From positions 1 through 27,505 of the forward strand of contig JAEWTL010000034.1 of assembly GCA_023459495.1 (NCBI GenBank): a DNA stretch of 27,505 nt, in the 5' to 3' direction. Within the stretch, counting starts at the first letter, position 1; every line of letters starts with the position of its first letter. Below the pieces are notes generated by a model. The model ran no database searches. It was not told the origin of the DNA and was given only the letters and a program-made list of their open reading frames with translations. The position numbers and the translations under genes were made by a program. Shown here in pieces: positions 17,396 to 24,920 of this stretch. The stretch comes from Bacillota bacterium. Lineage in GTDB: Bacteria; Bacillota; Clostridia; Christensenellales; SZUA-584.

Positions 17396-17399
17396 CAAT

Positions 17400-17434
17400 A
17401 TGCCGAGCCGGGAAGTAACCGCCCGGCCCGGCAT
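17400..17434 (-). terminator. Strong hairpin after the DUF4942 methyltransferase gene
   Basis: TGCCGAGCCGGG at 17401-17412 pairs with CCCGGCCCGGCA at 17422-17433 with one A-C mismatch, plus an outer A-T pair, 10 bases beyond the stop codon. There is no U-rich tail on the - strand, so it is an imperfect intrinsic terminator or an mRNA-end-protecting hairpin. Confidence 0.5.
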
Positions 17435-17443
17435 TAAAGACTA

Positions 17444-19057
17444 TCAGCCGCACAACAATGCTATATTATCAAAGCTGCAAATATAGCTGTTATTATCCGA
17501 TACAACTTTTTTATATTCCTTTTCACCTTGAAAGAAATCTATGACCGCTTTATCATCGTCGTTAAGATCGGCATACTGGCGTTTGCCGTAATAGGGCGGT
17601 AGCCAGTTTCTTTGCAGTGAACAAAAGATATTGAATCGGTCAAGCAGTTGTAAATCGGTAAATTCGATGTGCATGGTTCCTTTTTTGTAAAAAGAAACGT
17701 TGAAATACTTGCAAGGAATTTTTGAAAGCGAACCGTGCGCTTTGATACGTTCCTGCAATGAAATATCGCTTTGAATCCCTTTTCCATCCAAAAAGTCAAG
17801 CGCTTTTTCGATGTCATTCAGTACGTCGGCGGCCTTATATGCTCTAAATTCACCGCCCCAGCGTTGAGCGTCAAATACACCATAGCAGGGTAAAATCACC
17901 TTTTTATTGACTTTATGCGCTTTGTTATGGCACCATCCATCGTAATAATGCAGGTTGTTTCTGCATTCGGGGTAATAAGAATGTTCCGCACTCATACGAT
18001 CGAAAAGTTTCATAATGGTATCTTTGATACTTTCATGCACCAGGGCATTTGCTTCGCGGGCAAGCGTTTCAATGTTGTGGATGGTAAAGTCATAATTTTT
18101 TAGGTCCTCCAGCATTCCGAAAAACTTTTTAGCAACATCGCTCGTGAATTTCTTTGTAAATTCGGGGTTTGCAAACAATGTGCGCCAGTATTTATATCGG
18201 ACAAGCTTTAAATAATGGTTGATATTGCCTTCTTCAATAGAGTAATGATATTGGCTATCATAGGTTGATAAAACTAAAAGCGATTCATTGCGGCCATTGA
18301 ATTCACGCTGCATATACGGTTTCAAGGCATTATATTGCCGAAAAAGCGCCAATGTGGCTTCAACCTCTACTTGATACTGCATGACGATCGCTTTTATAAT
18401 GTCATTTACCATAAGCGACGTGTTTTCACAGCATTCCGAAAATTCTATTTTCTTTGCCTCTTTTAGCTTTTCATATATTTCGCTTGGTTCTGCTTCACGT
18501 GGAATGTTTACCCGAATAAGCGCTGCTTCAACATCTGTTAATCGCTCTGCATCAGAAAAGGCATCGGAAATATATTCAATTTTTGCGTTGTATTTATCCA
18601 GAAGTTTTACGAGTTCGTATCTTGTGTTGGTATACGGATTCTTGATGGTTTGAGCATTGAGAAGGCACACAATTGCGCCACCCCTGCGCTGAATATGTAA
18701 TGCTTTCAAAAGATGCTTGTCACCTTCAGAAAAAGGCGGATTCATAATAATAAGGTCATACTTTTTGTAGCACTCATACGTCAGAAAATCATCATGTATA
18801 ACGCGACAGCCTTCACCCTTTAAAACGTGTCGCAAGTTTGGGTCTATCTCGATACAGTCAATATCCGCCTCCTGTTTTGAATAACGATTGGCAAAATCCA
18901 TTTTCTCTTTTATGCACTTAACGATATCTCCTTTTCCAGCGCTGGGTTCTAAAACGGTATTCACAAGATCAACGTCAATGCCTGTTAGCATCTTATCAAT
19001 TAAAAGGCTTGGTGTCGGATAAAAGTCGCTTCTGGTTTCTCCCACTAGGTTAAACAT
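17444..19057 (-). CDS. DNA methyltransferase-like protein with DUF4942 domain
   Basis: A 537-residue protein. The start at 19057 is preceded by GGAGGAAG; a longer frame from 19099 has no support. The N-terminal third is an N6-adenine/SAM methyltransferase domain: DFYPTP at 11-16, the cofactor motif LEPSAGKGD at 36-44, IEIDP at 69-73 and the catalytic NPPF at 106-109. The remainder matches the DUF4942 arrangement often fused to such a domain in ICEs and prophages (HYYDGWCHNKAHKVNKKVILP near 365, YFNVSFYKKGTMHIEF near 465). No restriction partner is adjacent, so it probably acts as an orphan methyltransferase that marks the element's own DNA or protects it from host enzymes. The specificity is unknown. 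Confidence 0.85.
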   Translation of the reverse strand: MFNLVGETRSDFYPTPSLLIDKMLTGIDVDLVNTVLEPSAGKGDIVKCIKEKMDFANRYSKQEADIDCIEIDPNLRHVLKGEGCRVIHDDFLTYECYKKYDLIIMNPPFSEGDKHLLKALHIQRRGGAIVCLLNAQTIKNPYTNTRYELVKLLDKYNAKIEYISDAFSDAERLTDVEAALIRVNIPREAEPSEIYEKLKEAKKIEFSECCENTSLMVNDIIKAIVMQYQVEVEATLALFRQYNALKPYMQREFNGRNESLLVLSTYDSQYHYSIEEGNINHYLKLVRYKYWRTLFANPEFTKKFTSDVAKKFFGMLEDLKNYDFTIHNIETLAREANALVHESIKDTIMKLFDRMSAEHSYYPECRNNLHYYDGWCHNKAHKVNKKVILPCYGVFDAQRWGGEFRAYKAADVLNDIEKALDFLDGKGIQSDISLQERIKAHGSLSKIPCKYFNVSFYKKGTMHIEFTDLQLLDRFNIFCSLQRNWLPPYYGKRQYADLNDDDKAVIDFFQGEKEYKKVVSDNNSYICSFDNIALLCG

Positions 19058-19326
19058 TTTTCTTCCTCCGTCTGATTTTTTACAGCCTGTGCCGGACAAT
19101 CACAGTGGACTGTCGGCGGCAAGCAGCCTGCCTGCTTGCTGCCCTTAATTGCAAAAAGGCTCTTTTCGTGCGGACTGTCAAGTTGACCGTGGAATAGCGC
19201 AGCACCGCTATACGGATGCGGCGGGAGCATATGCCGCGAAAGCTGCTTGACCGGACGGAAGAAAAGTTTTAGGGCGCTAACCTAAAGCGGAAGAAGTGAT
19301 AGCGCAATAGCTTGATTCGTTCACTT
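19058..19326. other. Leader region with a strong hairpin
   Basis: No gene. GCAAGCAG at 19119-19126 and CTGCTTGC at 19132-19139 form a perfect eight-pair stem with a five-base loop. GGACTGTC occurs twice (about 19107 and 19171). On the - strand the hairpin is about 60 bases upstream of the methyltransferase start, so attenuation or another leader effect is possible. Confidence 0.4.
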
Positions 19327-19854
19327 TCAATCCTTTAAAATACAATCCGCCACATAACACATATTTTGCGGGGGCCTTCTAAATACTTTTCCATTCGCAT
19401 AGTTAAAATAGCTTATATCTATCTGGTTGCAAAAAGTAATCGGCGAATCAAGAATAAGAGCATAATTACCGCCAAAGCCGATTTTTTCTTTATAGGCGGT
19501 AAATCTTTTTGATTTAAACCACCCTTCATTCATGTTCGGTTCCAACGCATTCATACAGCACCAGTGAAGATATAAGTATTTGATCGAGCGGTATCGGGCA
19601 TTTATTAATTCAGTGGTTGTGCTTCGTTTATCGTTATAATGTAAATCATAAAGCCCTGTGATCTTAACTCTGCCAATAACCATGCCACAGCCGCCTTTAT
19701 TCTTGGTTTCGTAGATATAAGCAGTTATATTCTCGCCATCTTGAAGTGCTTTCACGGCATTTAAAATGCTATTGCGGAACTCAAAAGGTTTTTCTCCGCA
19801 CATAATCATTTTTGAATATGGGGGATTAACGCTTAACATAATTTCTAATTTCAT
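19327..19854 (-). CDS. ASCH-domain (PUA-like) protein
   Basis: A 175-residue protein starting with LEIMLSVNPPYSKMIMCGEKPFEFRN. The stretch GEKPFEFR at residues 20-27 matches the ASCH-domain signature GxKxxExR, and SVNPPYSKMI fits the strand-helix before it. ASCH domains have the PUA/EVE-like fold, bind RNA or modified nucleotides, and in a few cases cleave or deacylate nucleosides. The exact substrate here is unknown. The gene overlaps the upstream membrane-protein gene in ATGA, so the two are translated together. Residues 133-155 (NYALILDSPITFCNQIDISYFNY) continue the beta-barrel pattern. Its place near a DNA methyltransferase is suggestive of a modified-base role but is not proof. Confidence 0.75.
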   Translation of the reverse strand: MKLEIMLSVNPPYSKMIMCGEKPFEFRNSILNAVKALQDGENITAYIYETKNKGGCGMVIGRVKITGLYDLHYNDKRSTTTELINARYRSIKYLYLHWCCMNALEPNMNEGWFKSKRFTAYKEKIGFGGNYALILDSPITFCNQIDISYFNYANGKVFRRPPQNMCYVADCILKD

Positions 19855-20297
19855 GATGGGATCCTTTCTTCCGGGAAATGCCCGATGTGATATTCTTCAA
19901 TCCAAATTATATTTCGCTGCATATCAAAGACGTAGATAAAACCGTCTTCTTTAGTCTTTTTTTTAAATTTAGAACAGATATCAGTGCTTCCAATTAATGA
20001 GAGTTTTGGCATCACAATGCGCAAAACTAAAGCAAATAATTTAGGCGAGGCAATAAGTAATACGTTAGTATGCAGTATAACTTTGAAAGCAAACCACGTA
20101 CAACCCAGGAACGCACCTGTGAGGATTCCACGTAGGTATTCAGCTTCCAAACCAGTTAAGAGTATTCGGTTGGCAGTAAACAAAAGGCAAATTATAAAGG
20201 TAGTCGTCAAATAAGTAAGTGCAATGTTATATCGCCCATACCGCTTTCCAAAGATAAGAATACCGTTCCATTTAAAATCCTCACGATTAGCTTTCAT
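19851..20297 (-). CDS. Small membrane protein
   Basis: I do not recognise a family. The start at 20297 (MKANREDFKWNGILIFGKRYGRYN) is preceded by GAGGAAAAAG; the frame also extends to 20333, without a site. The 148 residues contain a strong membrane segment (IALTYLTTTFIICLLFTANRIL) and two more hydrophobic stretches (GILTGAFLGCTWFAFKVIL and NVLLIASPKLFALVLRIVMP), so two or three helices. A hydrophilic C-terminal part with FIYVFDMQRNIIWIEEYHIG ends the protein. It overlaps the ASCH gene by four bases, and the pair probably forms a small operon. Confidence 0.6.
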   Translation of the reverse strand: MKANREDFKWNGILIFGKRYGRYNIALTYLTTTFIICLLFTANRILLTGLEAEYLRGILTGAFLGCTWFAFKVILHTNVLLIASPKLFALVLRIVMPKLSLIGSTDICSKFKKKTKEDGFIYVFDMQRNIIWIEEYHIGHFPEERIPS

Positions 20298-20840
20298 TTT
20301 CTTTTTCCTCTCGAATAATTGTTTTGTGGTCAAAGCCTTGTATTGGGGGCTATCCCCCTCTGCCGCCGTTGAAAATCGAGGGAATCACAATCGCCGGGTG
20401 ATATCATTCCGAAGATTTCCAACAGCGTCATTCACCCCCGCACCCGCAGGGGCAGGCCGGTTAAGACCGGCCGTCTGATTGAGTGCAAATTTTTATTTAT
20501 TTAAATTTCGTCTCTGTTTCCGGCCGACAGGAAGGATTATCATCCTTTATTGGCCGGGTGAATTTACCGCCGTTAGGCGGTAAAGAGGGTAACGCCCTTT
20601 TCAGATCCAACCGTCCGCTTTTATATGCGTAGGCTTTTCAACAGCGTATAGAAGCGGACACCTTTTTGTCTCCGCAGAACTGATATTTATTCTTTTCTAT
20701 CTGAAGGATAGAAATATATATTATTGCTTATAGTGGGTCTGCTGGTTGTAGTGTATTAATTTGCGATGATACAAATTTGTGATATACCAAAACTTGCGAA
20801 ACGGTGGAATCCTTAAAAAATGCAATCCTGACGAAGGTTT
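20298..20840. other. Non-coding gap rich in inverted repeats
   Basis: No gene is visible. Perfect or near-perfect hairpins occur at 20345-20358 (five G, five C), 20455-20472 (GGCCGG/CCGGCC), 20520-20557 (CCGGCC/GGCCGG enclosing AAGGAT/ATCCTT), 20563-20584 (TTTACCGCC/GGCGGTAAA), 20586-20598 (AGGG/CCCT followed by T), 20613-20659 and 20694-20714 (TTTCTATC/GATAGAAA). ACAAATTTGT forms a palindrome near 20771-20780. The region lies downstream of the replication-type gene; an origin of replication or transfer, or structured RNA, could explain it. Confidence 0.6.
20613..20668 (+). terminator. Long hairpin followed by five T on the + strand
   Basis: GTCCGCTTTTATATGCG (20613-20629) pairs with CGTATAGAAGCGGAC (20645-20659), with small bulges, and TTTTT follows at 20663-20667. 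This has the form of a rho-independent terminator for + strand transcripts, yet there is no + strand gene upstream, so it may instead be part of an origin or structured RNA. Confidence 0.4.
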
Positions 20841-21899
20841 TCAACAGATTATTTCCCCGGCGGATTGCATTTGCAGATTGATGAGATAGTTAATAAAGGA
20901 TCGTTTAAAGTAGGACGCATAATTTTTAATGTCGGCATTTGGATTAACGTTTCGCTCCATGTGAACGAGAAATCCCTCAACACAATCGGAATTGATGCTG
21001 GCAACTTCTACGGGACTGTAAGGGTCAAAAGACAGTTCTGTAATGAAACCGACGATCCCGTTGATAAGACCCTGCGGCCGTATTTTAACAAGCTCATCAA
21101 AGCCAATCTGCCGCCGTATCTTTTCGGTGAACTGCTGCGGAGTCTGGCCAATGGGTCGGCGTTTTTTGCGGCGCCTGGGCGGTCGCTGTGTTTCGCCGCC
21201 CTTTAGCCGCTGCTCATATCGTGCGCGGCGCTCCTCCAGCTGAAGCAAACCTTCGGCATGATCCGGCATGGGATTCAGCATGATGCTGTTGGAAATGTAG
21301 CGACCATATTCGTTCTTCCGGTGAAATACCATTATGTAGTGGTAGCAAAGCAGTTCATTGAGGTACTTATAATAGGAATTAAGACAGATATGTAAAAAAC
21401 TCAGCGTGAAATCAATTTGCGGCATGCAGATGCTTTTGCTGCCTGCAAAAGCACAGAAATAGGCATACATAGCTTTGGCTTTGCGGCTGATGCGCCGGTC
21501 GGTCATGACCGCCAGCGGGACCCGGCCATAGCCATAATCACGCAGCCCGCCGGTGATGCCGAAGCGCCGACGATGCTTCTCCGCAGCCTTGGCCATGATC
21601 GGCGGATTCTGCAAAAGGATAATCCGGTTGTTGCACCATTCCTGTCGGCTAGTCTTGTGCTTCTTGACGTCGATATAACCGCCGTCCTGAAGCTCCCGGA
21701 GGTAGCTGTAATAGGTTGCAGGCGAAAACCCCAGGTCGTTCAGAATCTTGCTGCGCGGCGGGTAGCAGCTGAAGCTGTTTCCTGCATAAGCGCAGAAATA
21801 AGCGTACAGCGCCTTGGCGTCGATGCTTAAACCTCCTTCTAGCATGACGAGCTTTGGTACGATGCCATATCCTTTTGAGAGAATCCCGTTGCTTTCCAT
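20841..21899 (-). CDS. Replication-initiator-type HTH protein with duplicated N-terminal unit
   Basis: A 352-residue protein. The start at 21899 is set by AGAAGGAGAAGGAC immediately upstream; a frame from 21941 adds 14 unsupported residues. Two similar units occur: GYGIVPKLVMLEGGLSIDAK...LYAYFCAYAG at about 10-40, and GYGRVPLAVMTDRRISRKAK...MYAYFCAFAG at about 121-150. Each is followed by a helix-turn-helix-like stretch (LGFSPATYYSYLRELQDGGYI in the first). They resemble the HTH_36/RepA-N-like modules of Bacillota plasmids and ICEs. The C-terminus (TPQQFTEKIRRQIGFDEL onwards) is typical of such proteins. It probably binds element DNA to start replication or regulate genes. No RCR nuclease or helicase motif is visible, so initiator versus regulator remains open. 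Confidence 0.72.
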   Translation of the reverse strand: MESNGILSKGYGIVPKLVMLEGGLSIDAKALYAYFCAYAGNSFSCYPPRSKILNDLGFSPATYYSYLRELQDGGYIDVKKHKTSRQEWCNNRIILLQNPPIMAKAAEKHRRRFGITGGLRDYGYGRVPLAVMTDRRISRKAKAMYAYFCAFAGSKSICMPQIDFTLSFLHICLNSYYKYLNELLCYHYIMVFHRKNEYGRYISNSIMLNPMPDHAEGLLQLEERRARYEQRLKGGETQRPPRRRKKRRPIGQTPQQFTEKIRRQIGFDELVKIRPQGLINGIVGFITELSFDPYSPVEVASINSDCVEGFLVHMERNVNPNADIKNYASYFKRSFINYLINLQMQSAGEIIC

Positions 21900-22124
21900 G
21901 TCCTTCTCCTTCTGCCGCAACGCGCCCGGTTTTGGGTGCACTTTAACAGACCGTCACGGTCTTGCTTTTTTGAAAAAGCGGCCGTGCAGCCATTTGTGGG
22001 ATGTTGCGACTATGAAAATGTTATTACTTATCTACCTGGCGGTAAGCACTGTTGCCAGTGATCACCGCCAAGCCGACAAGCGGCTTGCAAAAACATAGGG
22101 ATTCTTCCGTTGTCCGGTTTAAGA
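21900..22124. other. Structured leader upstream of the HTH/replication gene
   Basis: There is no convincing gene. AGACCG/CGGTCT at 21948-21962 is followed by TTGCTTTTTT, the form of a + strand terminator. TGGCGGT/ACCGCCA at 22037-22070 encloses CACTG/CAGTG with a TTGC loop, and AAGCCG/CGGCTT follows at 22070-22086. Strong hairpins before a replication gene fit antisense-RNA or attenuation control, but nothing here proves it. Confidence 0.5.
21948..21971 (+). terminator. Hairpin with T-run, + strand orientation
   Basis: AGACCG, a TCA loop and CGGTCT are followed by TTGC and six T. It would stop transcription coming from within the replication gene on the opposite strand, hence a possible antisense RNA end. 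Confidence 0.4.
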
Positions 22125-22193
22125 TCAACTAAAAAGGTCGTAAACGTAAATAGTCCATATCAGGATCAGGACGGGCAGCAACTGTAATTTCAT
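22125..22193 (-). CDS. Possible 22-residue hydrophobic peptide
   Basis: The reading MKLQLLPVLILIWTIYVYDL plus two residues, FS, starts at ATG 22193 with GAGGTG correctly spaced upstream (about 22200-22205) and ends at TGA 22125-22127. It lies 12 bases after the stop of the membrane-protein gene, same strand, as if it were the next gene in the operon. The peptide would be a single membrane helix. It is too short for certainty, and I know no matching family. Confidence 0.45.
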   Translation of the reverse strand: MKLQLLPVLILIWTIYVYDLFS

Positions 22194-22205
22194 AGTTTCA
22201 CCTCG

Positions 22206-22886
22206 TCACTCCTTGTTGCGTAATTTTTGAACAATAGTCGCTAAAATTCGTGCGATAGGGTCAATATCTGAAAATCGAACTTTTTTGGCACCGGGCTCGA
22301 AAAAATTGTTGCCTATCCATATCAACAGATACGAAAAGGGGAAAAAGACCAATCCCGTTAAAAATAGTGCTAAAAAGGATCTGTCCTCTTTTACGAACAG
22401 TTCCAGTAAACCATCCAACCCATTCCGTAATAAGGCAACGCCCATCAAGATCAAACATAGGGAACTTATAATAAGCGGGATAACGCCAAGATACCGCTTA
22501 TCTTTTCTGATCCGGGCCTTTCTCTGCGCTTCATTTTCGTATCTGGCCGGGAAGTATTCCGGCGGCAGCAAATCATAAATATTTTTTGCTCCCAGTTCCT
22601 TCGGCGGGTGAATAAACTCTACAAAAGCATTCAGCTCCCAGTGTTTCAAGGGCGGCATAAACCGGTTCCGGATCAAAAGCCACAGCAGCGGGAAACCGGC
22701 CAGAAACAGGCCGTCAGATACCATGAGAAAGGTAAAAGCCAGGTTGCCCCAGAATACCAGAGTTTTAAGCTGTGCGGCATCGGGCCGCAGAACATAAAGG
22801 GAAATCCCAAACGCCATAATGAGGGCCGTAATCAGCCAAATTTTTTTAATGCGTCTGATGGTAGCCGTTCTGTCGTTTCTATCCAT
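22206..22886 (-). CDS. Membrane protein with four predicted helices, unknown function
   Basis: The start is placed at 22886 (MDRNDRTATIRRIKK), since AAGGG lies about eight bases upstream; ATG 22895 would touch that site. Of the 226 residues, four stretches are hydrophobic enough to span a membrane: IWLITALIMAFGISLYVL, LVFWGNLAFTFLMVSDGLFL with GFPLLWLLI, LGVIPLIISSLCLILMGVALL, and LALFLTGLVFFPFSYLLIWIG. A hydrophilic loop with PPKELGAKNIYDLLPPEYFPARYENEAQRKARIRKDKRY separates the two pairs. Such genes are frequent in ICE accessory regions without assigned function. The C-terminus is cytoplasmic by the positive-inside rule. Confidence 0.6.
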   Translation of the reverse strand: MDRNDRTATIRRIKKIWLITALIMAFGISLYVLRPDAAQLKTLVFWGNLAFTFLMVSDGLFLAGFPLLWLLIRNRFMPPLKHWELNAFVEFIHPPKELGAKNIYDLLPPEYFPARYENEAQRKARIRKDKRYLGVIPLIISSLCLILMGVALLRNGLDGLLELFVKEDRSFLALFLTGLVFFPFSYLLIWIGNNFFEPGAKKVRFSDIDPIARILATIVQKLRNKE

Positions 22887-23127
22887 ACCAAACATCCCTT
22901 CGAGCTTTTGTCCTGACCGCTCATGTAGCGGTTATTTGTTTTTCCAGAGGGTGTTCCCCCTCTGGGCTCCCCCCACTCGCCGTGTGGCAGGAGCCGCCGT
23001 CATAAAGGACGGCAGCTCTGCTGCGACAGTGTTGGCATCGGCACACCGGACAAGCCCCAAGCGGTTGTATTGGCTTCGCCAATCTCCACCGCCGTGCACG
23101 GGGGCCTGTCCGTGCGCTTCGATGGCA
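22887..23127. other. Hairpin-rich non-coding region
   Basis: Clear stems are CCAGAGGG/CCCTCTGG at 22944-22965, GCCGTC/GACGGC extended by AGC/GCT at 22992-23017, GCGGT...ATTGGC/GCCAAT...ACCGC at 23061-23092, and GCACGG/CCGTGC at 23096-23115. A 67-residue frame on the - strand covers the same bases but its composition follows the hairpins, so I do not call it a gene. Transfer origin or structured RNA are possible explanations. Confidence 0.5.
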
Positions 23128-23343
23128 TCAATCAAATACGTTGGTCATAAAATTCTGGCGGCTATATTCCGCATCATCCATGGAATGCAGCTTGTCCAGA
23201 GTGCTTTGCATCGTCTCTCCGGTCAGTTCATCACCCACATAGGGTAATTCTTCGGTTAATGTCGTGATCATGGCCAGATGGCCGTTCTCGGGGTGGTATG
23301 CGCCCATCAGGGCCAGTTCTTCTAAAGTAAAGCAAACGTTCAT
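23128..23343 (-). CDS. TTRAP-like transposon-transfer assisting protein
   Basis: A 71-residue protein. ATG 23343 lies seven bases from AGGAGGA, whereas ATG 23349 is only one base from it, so the shorter start is preferred. The sequence MNVCFTLEELALMGAYHPENGHLAMI, then LPYVGDELTGETMQSTLDKL and MDDAEYSRQNF, matches my memory of the putative transposon-transfer assisting family (TTRAP), small proteins found only in ICEs such as Tn1549 relatives. Its molecular role is not known. It lies just downstream of the ArdC-like gene, as is usual in these elements. Confidence 0.65.
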   Translation of the reverse strand: MNVCFTLEELALMGAYHPENGHLAMITTLTEELPYVGDELTGETMQSTLDKLHSMDDAEYSRQNFMTNVFD

Positions 23344-23358
23344 TTTCATATCCTCCTA

Positions 23359-24900
23359 TTATCGTGCTATATCGTGTTGTTTAGCGGTGCGCCTGGCGTG
23401 GCGTTCTGTATTCATTCGGTCGGCTTCAACCTTGGCGTCCTTTAGCTTGTCGTGTATGGAACGGCCATTCGGGCGTTCCGATTCCTGTGTACGTATGGAT
23501 AGGGCATATTCCTTATCCCATTGAGTGACCAACATCTGTTCATCCGGATGCAGAAGGCTGCGCCATTCCTGCGTAGCCGGATCGTTCGTTTCAATCTCCC
23601 AGAGCTGCCGCAGCTCGGTTTGATGAAGGCCGTCTAAGCTGTCAAGACGAATGGCCACACCCTCCCAACCATCATAACCGTGTGTTTTTCCCGTTGTGAT
23701 GTCTTTCCACATCAGAAAATCTTCGCTGAATCCATCCACATAATATGGAATTTGCGCTAACGCTCGCATTTGTGCGGCCAAATCGGGATTCTCCCGGGTA
23801 ATCAGTTCACCGTATCTTTCCTGAGAATATTCACGCAAGCTTTCAGTCAGCTTATCCCACTGGCCTTCAAAGGCTGGGTGCTGCTCACCGTTGTCTATGG
23901 ACACAATTTGCATGGATTTTCCGTTAGCCGGATCGTGAACCCGGAAGAAGCCTTCATATGCGCGATTATCAACCGTCGCAACGAAATGCAAATAGTTGTC
24001 ATCATCAAAGGTGTGATCCGAAAGCGTAATTTCTCTGTCGCGTACCATCAGTTCCATTTCCGTGCTGTCAATAATCCGCAAAGCGCCGGTTTGGATAACC
24101 GTCAAGGATTGCTCCAGCACCTCCATCTGGATGCTGCCGCTCCACCCGGCGACATATCCAAAGGAATACTGAGACGAATCAATGCCGAAGTGCTGGCAAA
24201 CGACGTAGGCCACGCTTTCGGCCTGCACTTCAAATGCCTGCCGGTCGCGCTCCTCCCCGGTCTTGCTGCTGTGCAGCAGCGCGTGCGCCATTTCATGCAC
24301 CGCCGTCTTGACCGCCTGTTCCTGGCTAACGCTTTCGCGGATGACGATGCGCTTGGCTTCATAATCGCAATAGCCGTTAACGGATGCCCGCGAAATCTCT
24401 TCAAAAGCAATCGGATAGGGCGACACCTTTCGCAGCACGCTCATCAGGCGGTCGTATTCGCCCACCTGCCCGGTGAGCCGGTGCGCCAGCGCCGGCAGCT
24501 CCTTGCCGCTGGTCTGCGAAATATCAAAGACATGCGTCACCTTAAACGCCATGCGCTGCACTTCTTTTTTCTGTGGCTCCGACAGCGGGTTGCCGTATTC
24601 GTCCTTTGTCTCTTCCACCGTCACCTTGTAGGGGGAAGGGGCCAGAATTTGCAGGCCCTTTTCGCCTTTGTTGACGCTGCGCCCAAGCGTTTTCCAGGAA
24701 TTGAAGCCCGCCACGCGTGTGGCGTCGGGATTTTGCAGATAAATCAGCATCGAATTTCGGTAGCTGTACCGGTGAAAGCGGGAAAGCGTGCCGAGGTATT
24801 CAGCGTATTTGCCGCTGCTGAAGATATCCTGTACACCCGCCTTCAGCTGCTCGGTCAGCGCCTTGACCCTGTCGGCCTGGCTAATTGATTTGTCGTCCAT
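23359..24900 (-). CDS. ArdC-like antirestriction zinc metallopeptidase protein
   Basis: A 513-residue protein starting at ATG 24900 behind AGAGGACGG. The N-terminal part carries the ArdC-type single-stranded-DNA-binding fold: FHRYSYRNSMLIYLQNPDATRVAGFNSWKTLGR, then VNKGEKGLQILAP. A zincin follows with HEMAH at 202-206 (HExxH), and the later EVQAESVAYVVC fits the third metal ligand region. ArdC proteins protect incoming conjugative DNA from restriction. The C-terminal 230 residues (from about residue 280) look like a DUF/LPD-type extension, beta-rich, of unknown function. It lies in the ICE operon, 20 bases after the YdjM-like gene. Confidence 0.82.
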   Translation of the reverse strand: MDDKSISQADRVKALTEQLKAGVQDIFSSGKYAEYLGTLSRFHRYSYRNSMLIYLQNPDATRVAGFNSWKTLGRSVNKGEKGLQILAPSPYKVTVEETKDEYGNPLSEPQKKEVQRMAFKVTHVFDISQTSGKELPALAHRLTGQVGEYDRLMSVLRKVSPYPIAFEEISRASVNGYCDYEAKRIVIRESVSQEQAVKTAVHEMAHALLHSSKTGEERDRQAFEVQAESVAYVVCQHFGIDSSQYSFGYVAGWSGSIQMEVLEQSLTVIQTGALRIIDSTEMELMVRDREITLSDHTFDDDNYLHFVATVDNRAYEGFFRVHDPANGKSMQIVSIDNGEQHPAFEGQWDKLTESLREYSQERYGELITRENPDLAAQMRALAQIPYYVDGFSEDFLMWKDITTGKTHGYDGWEGVAIRLDSLDGLHQTELRQLWEIETNDPATQEWRSLLHPDEQMLVTQWDKEYALSIRTQESERPNGRSIHDKLKDAKVEADRMNTERHARRTAKQHDIAR

Positions 24901-24920
24901 TTTGTCCCGTCCTCTCATTG

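Noticed and set aside
22012..22098. 28-residue + strand frame, MKMLLLIYLAVSTVASDH and onwards
   Set aside because: No good binding site, and it coincides with the two strong stems of the replication-gene leader.
22932..23135. 67-residue frame on the - strand in the hairpin-rich gap
   Set aside because: Its codons follow the hairpins and nothing supports translation.
23770..24888. 372-residue frame on the + strand opposite the ArdC-like gene
   Set aside because: It is the mirror of a high-GC, well-supported gene and has no binding site or domain of its own.
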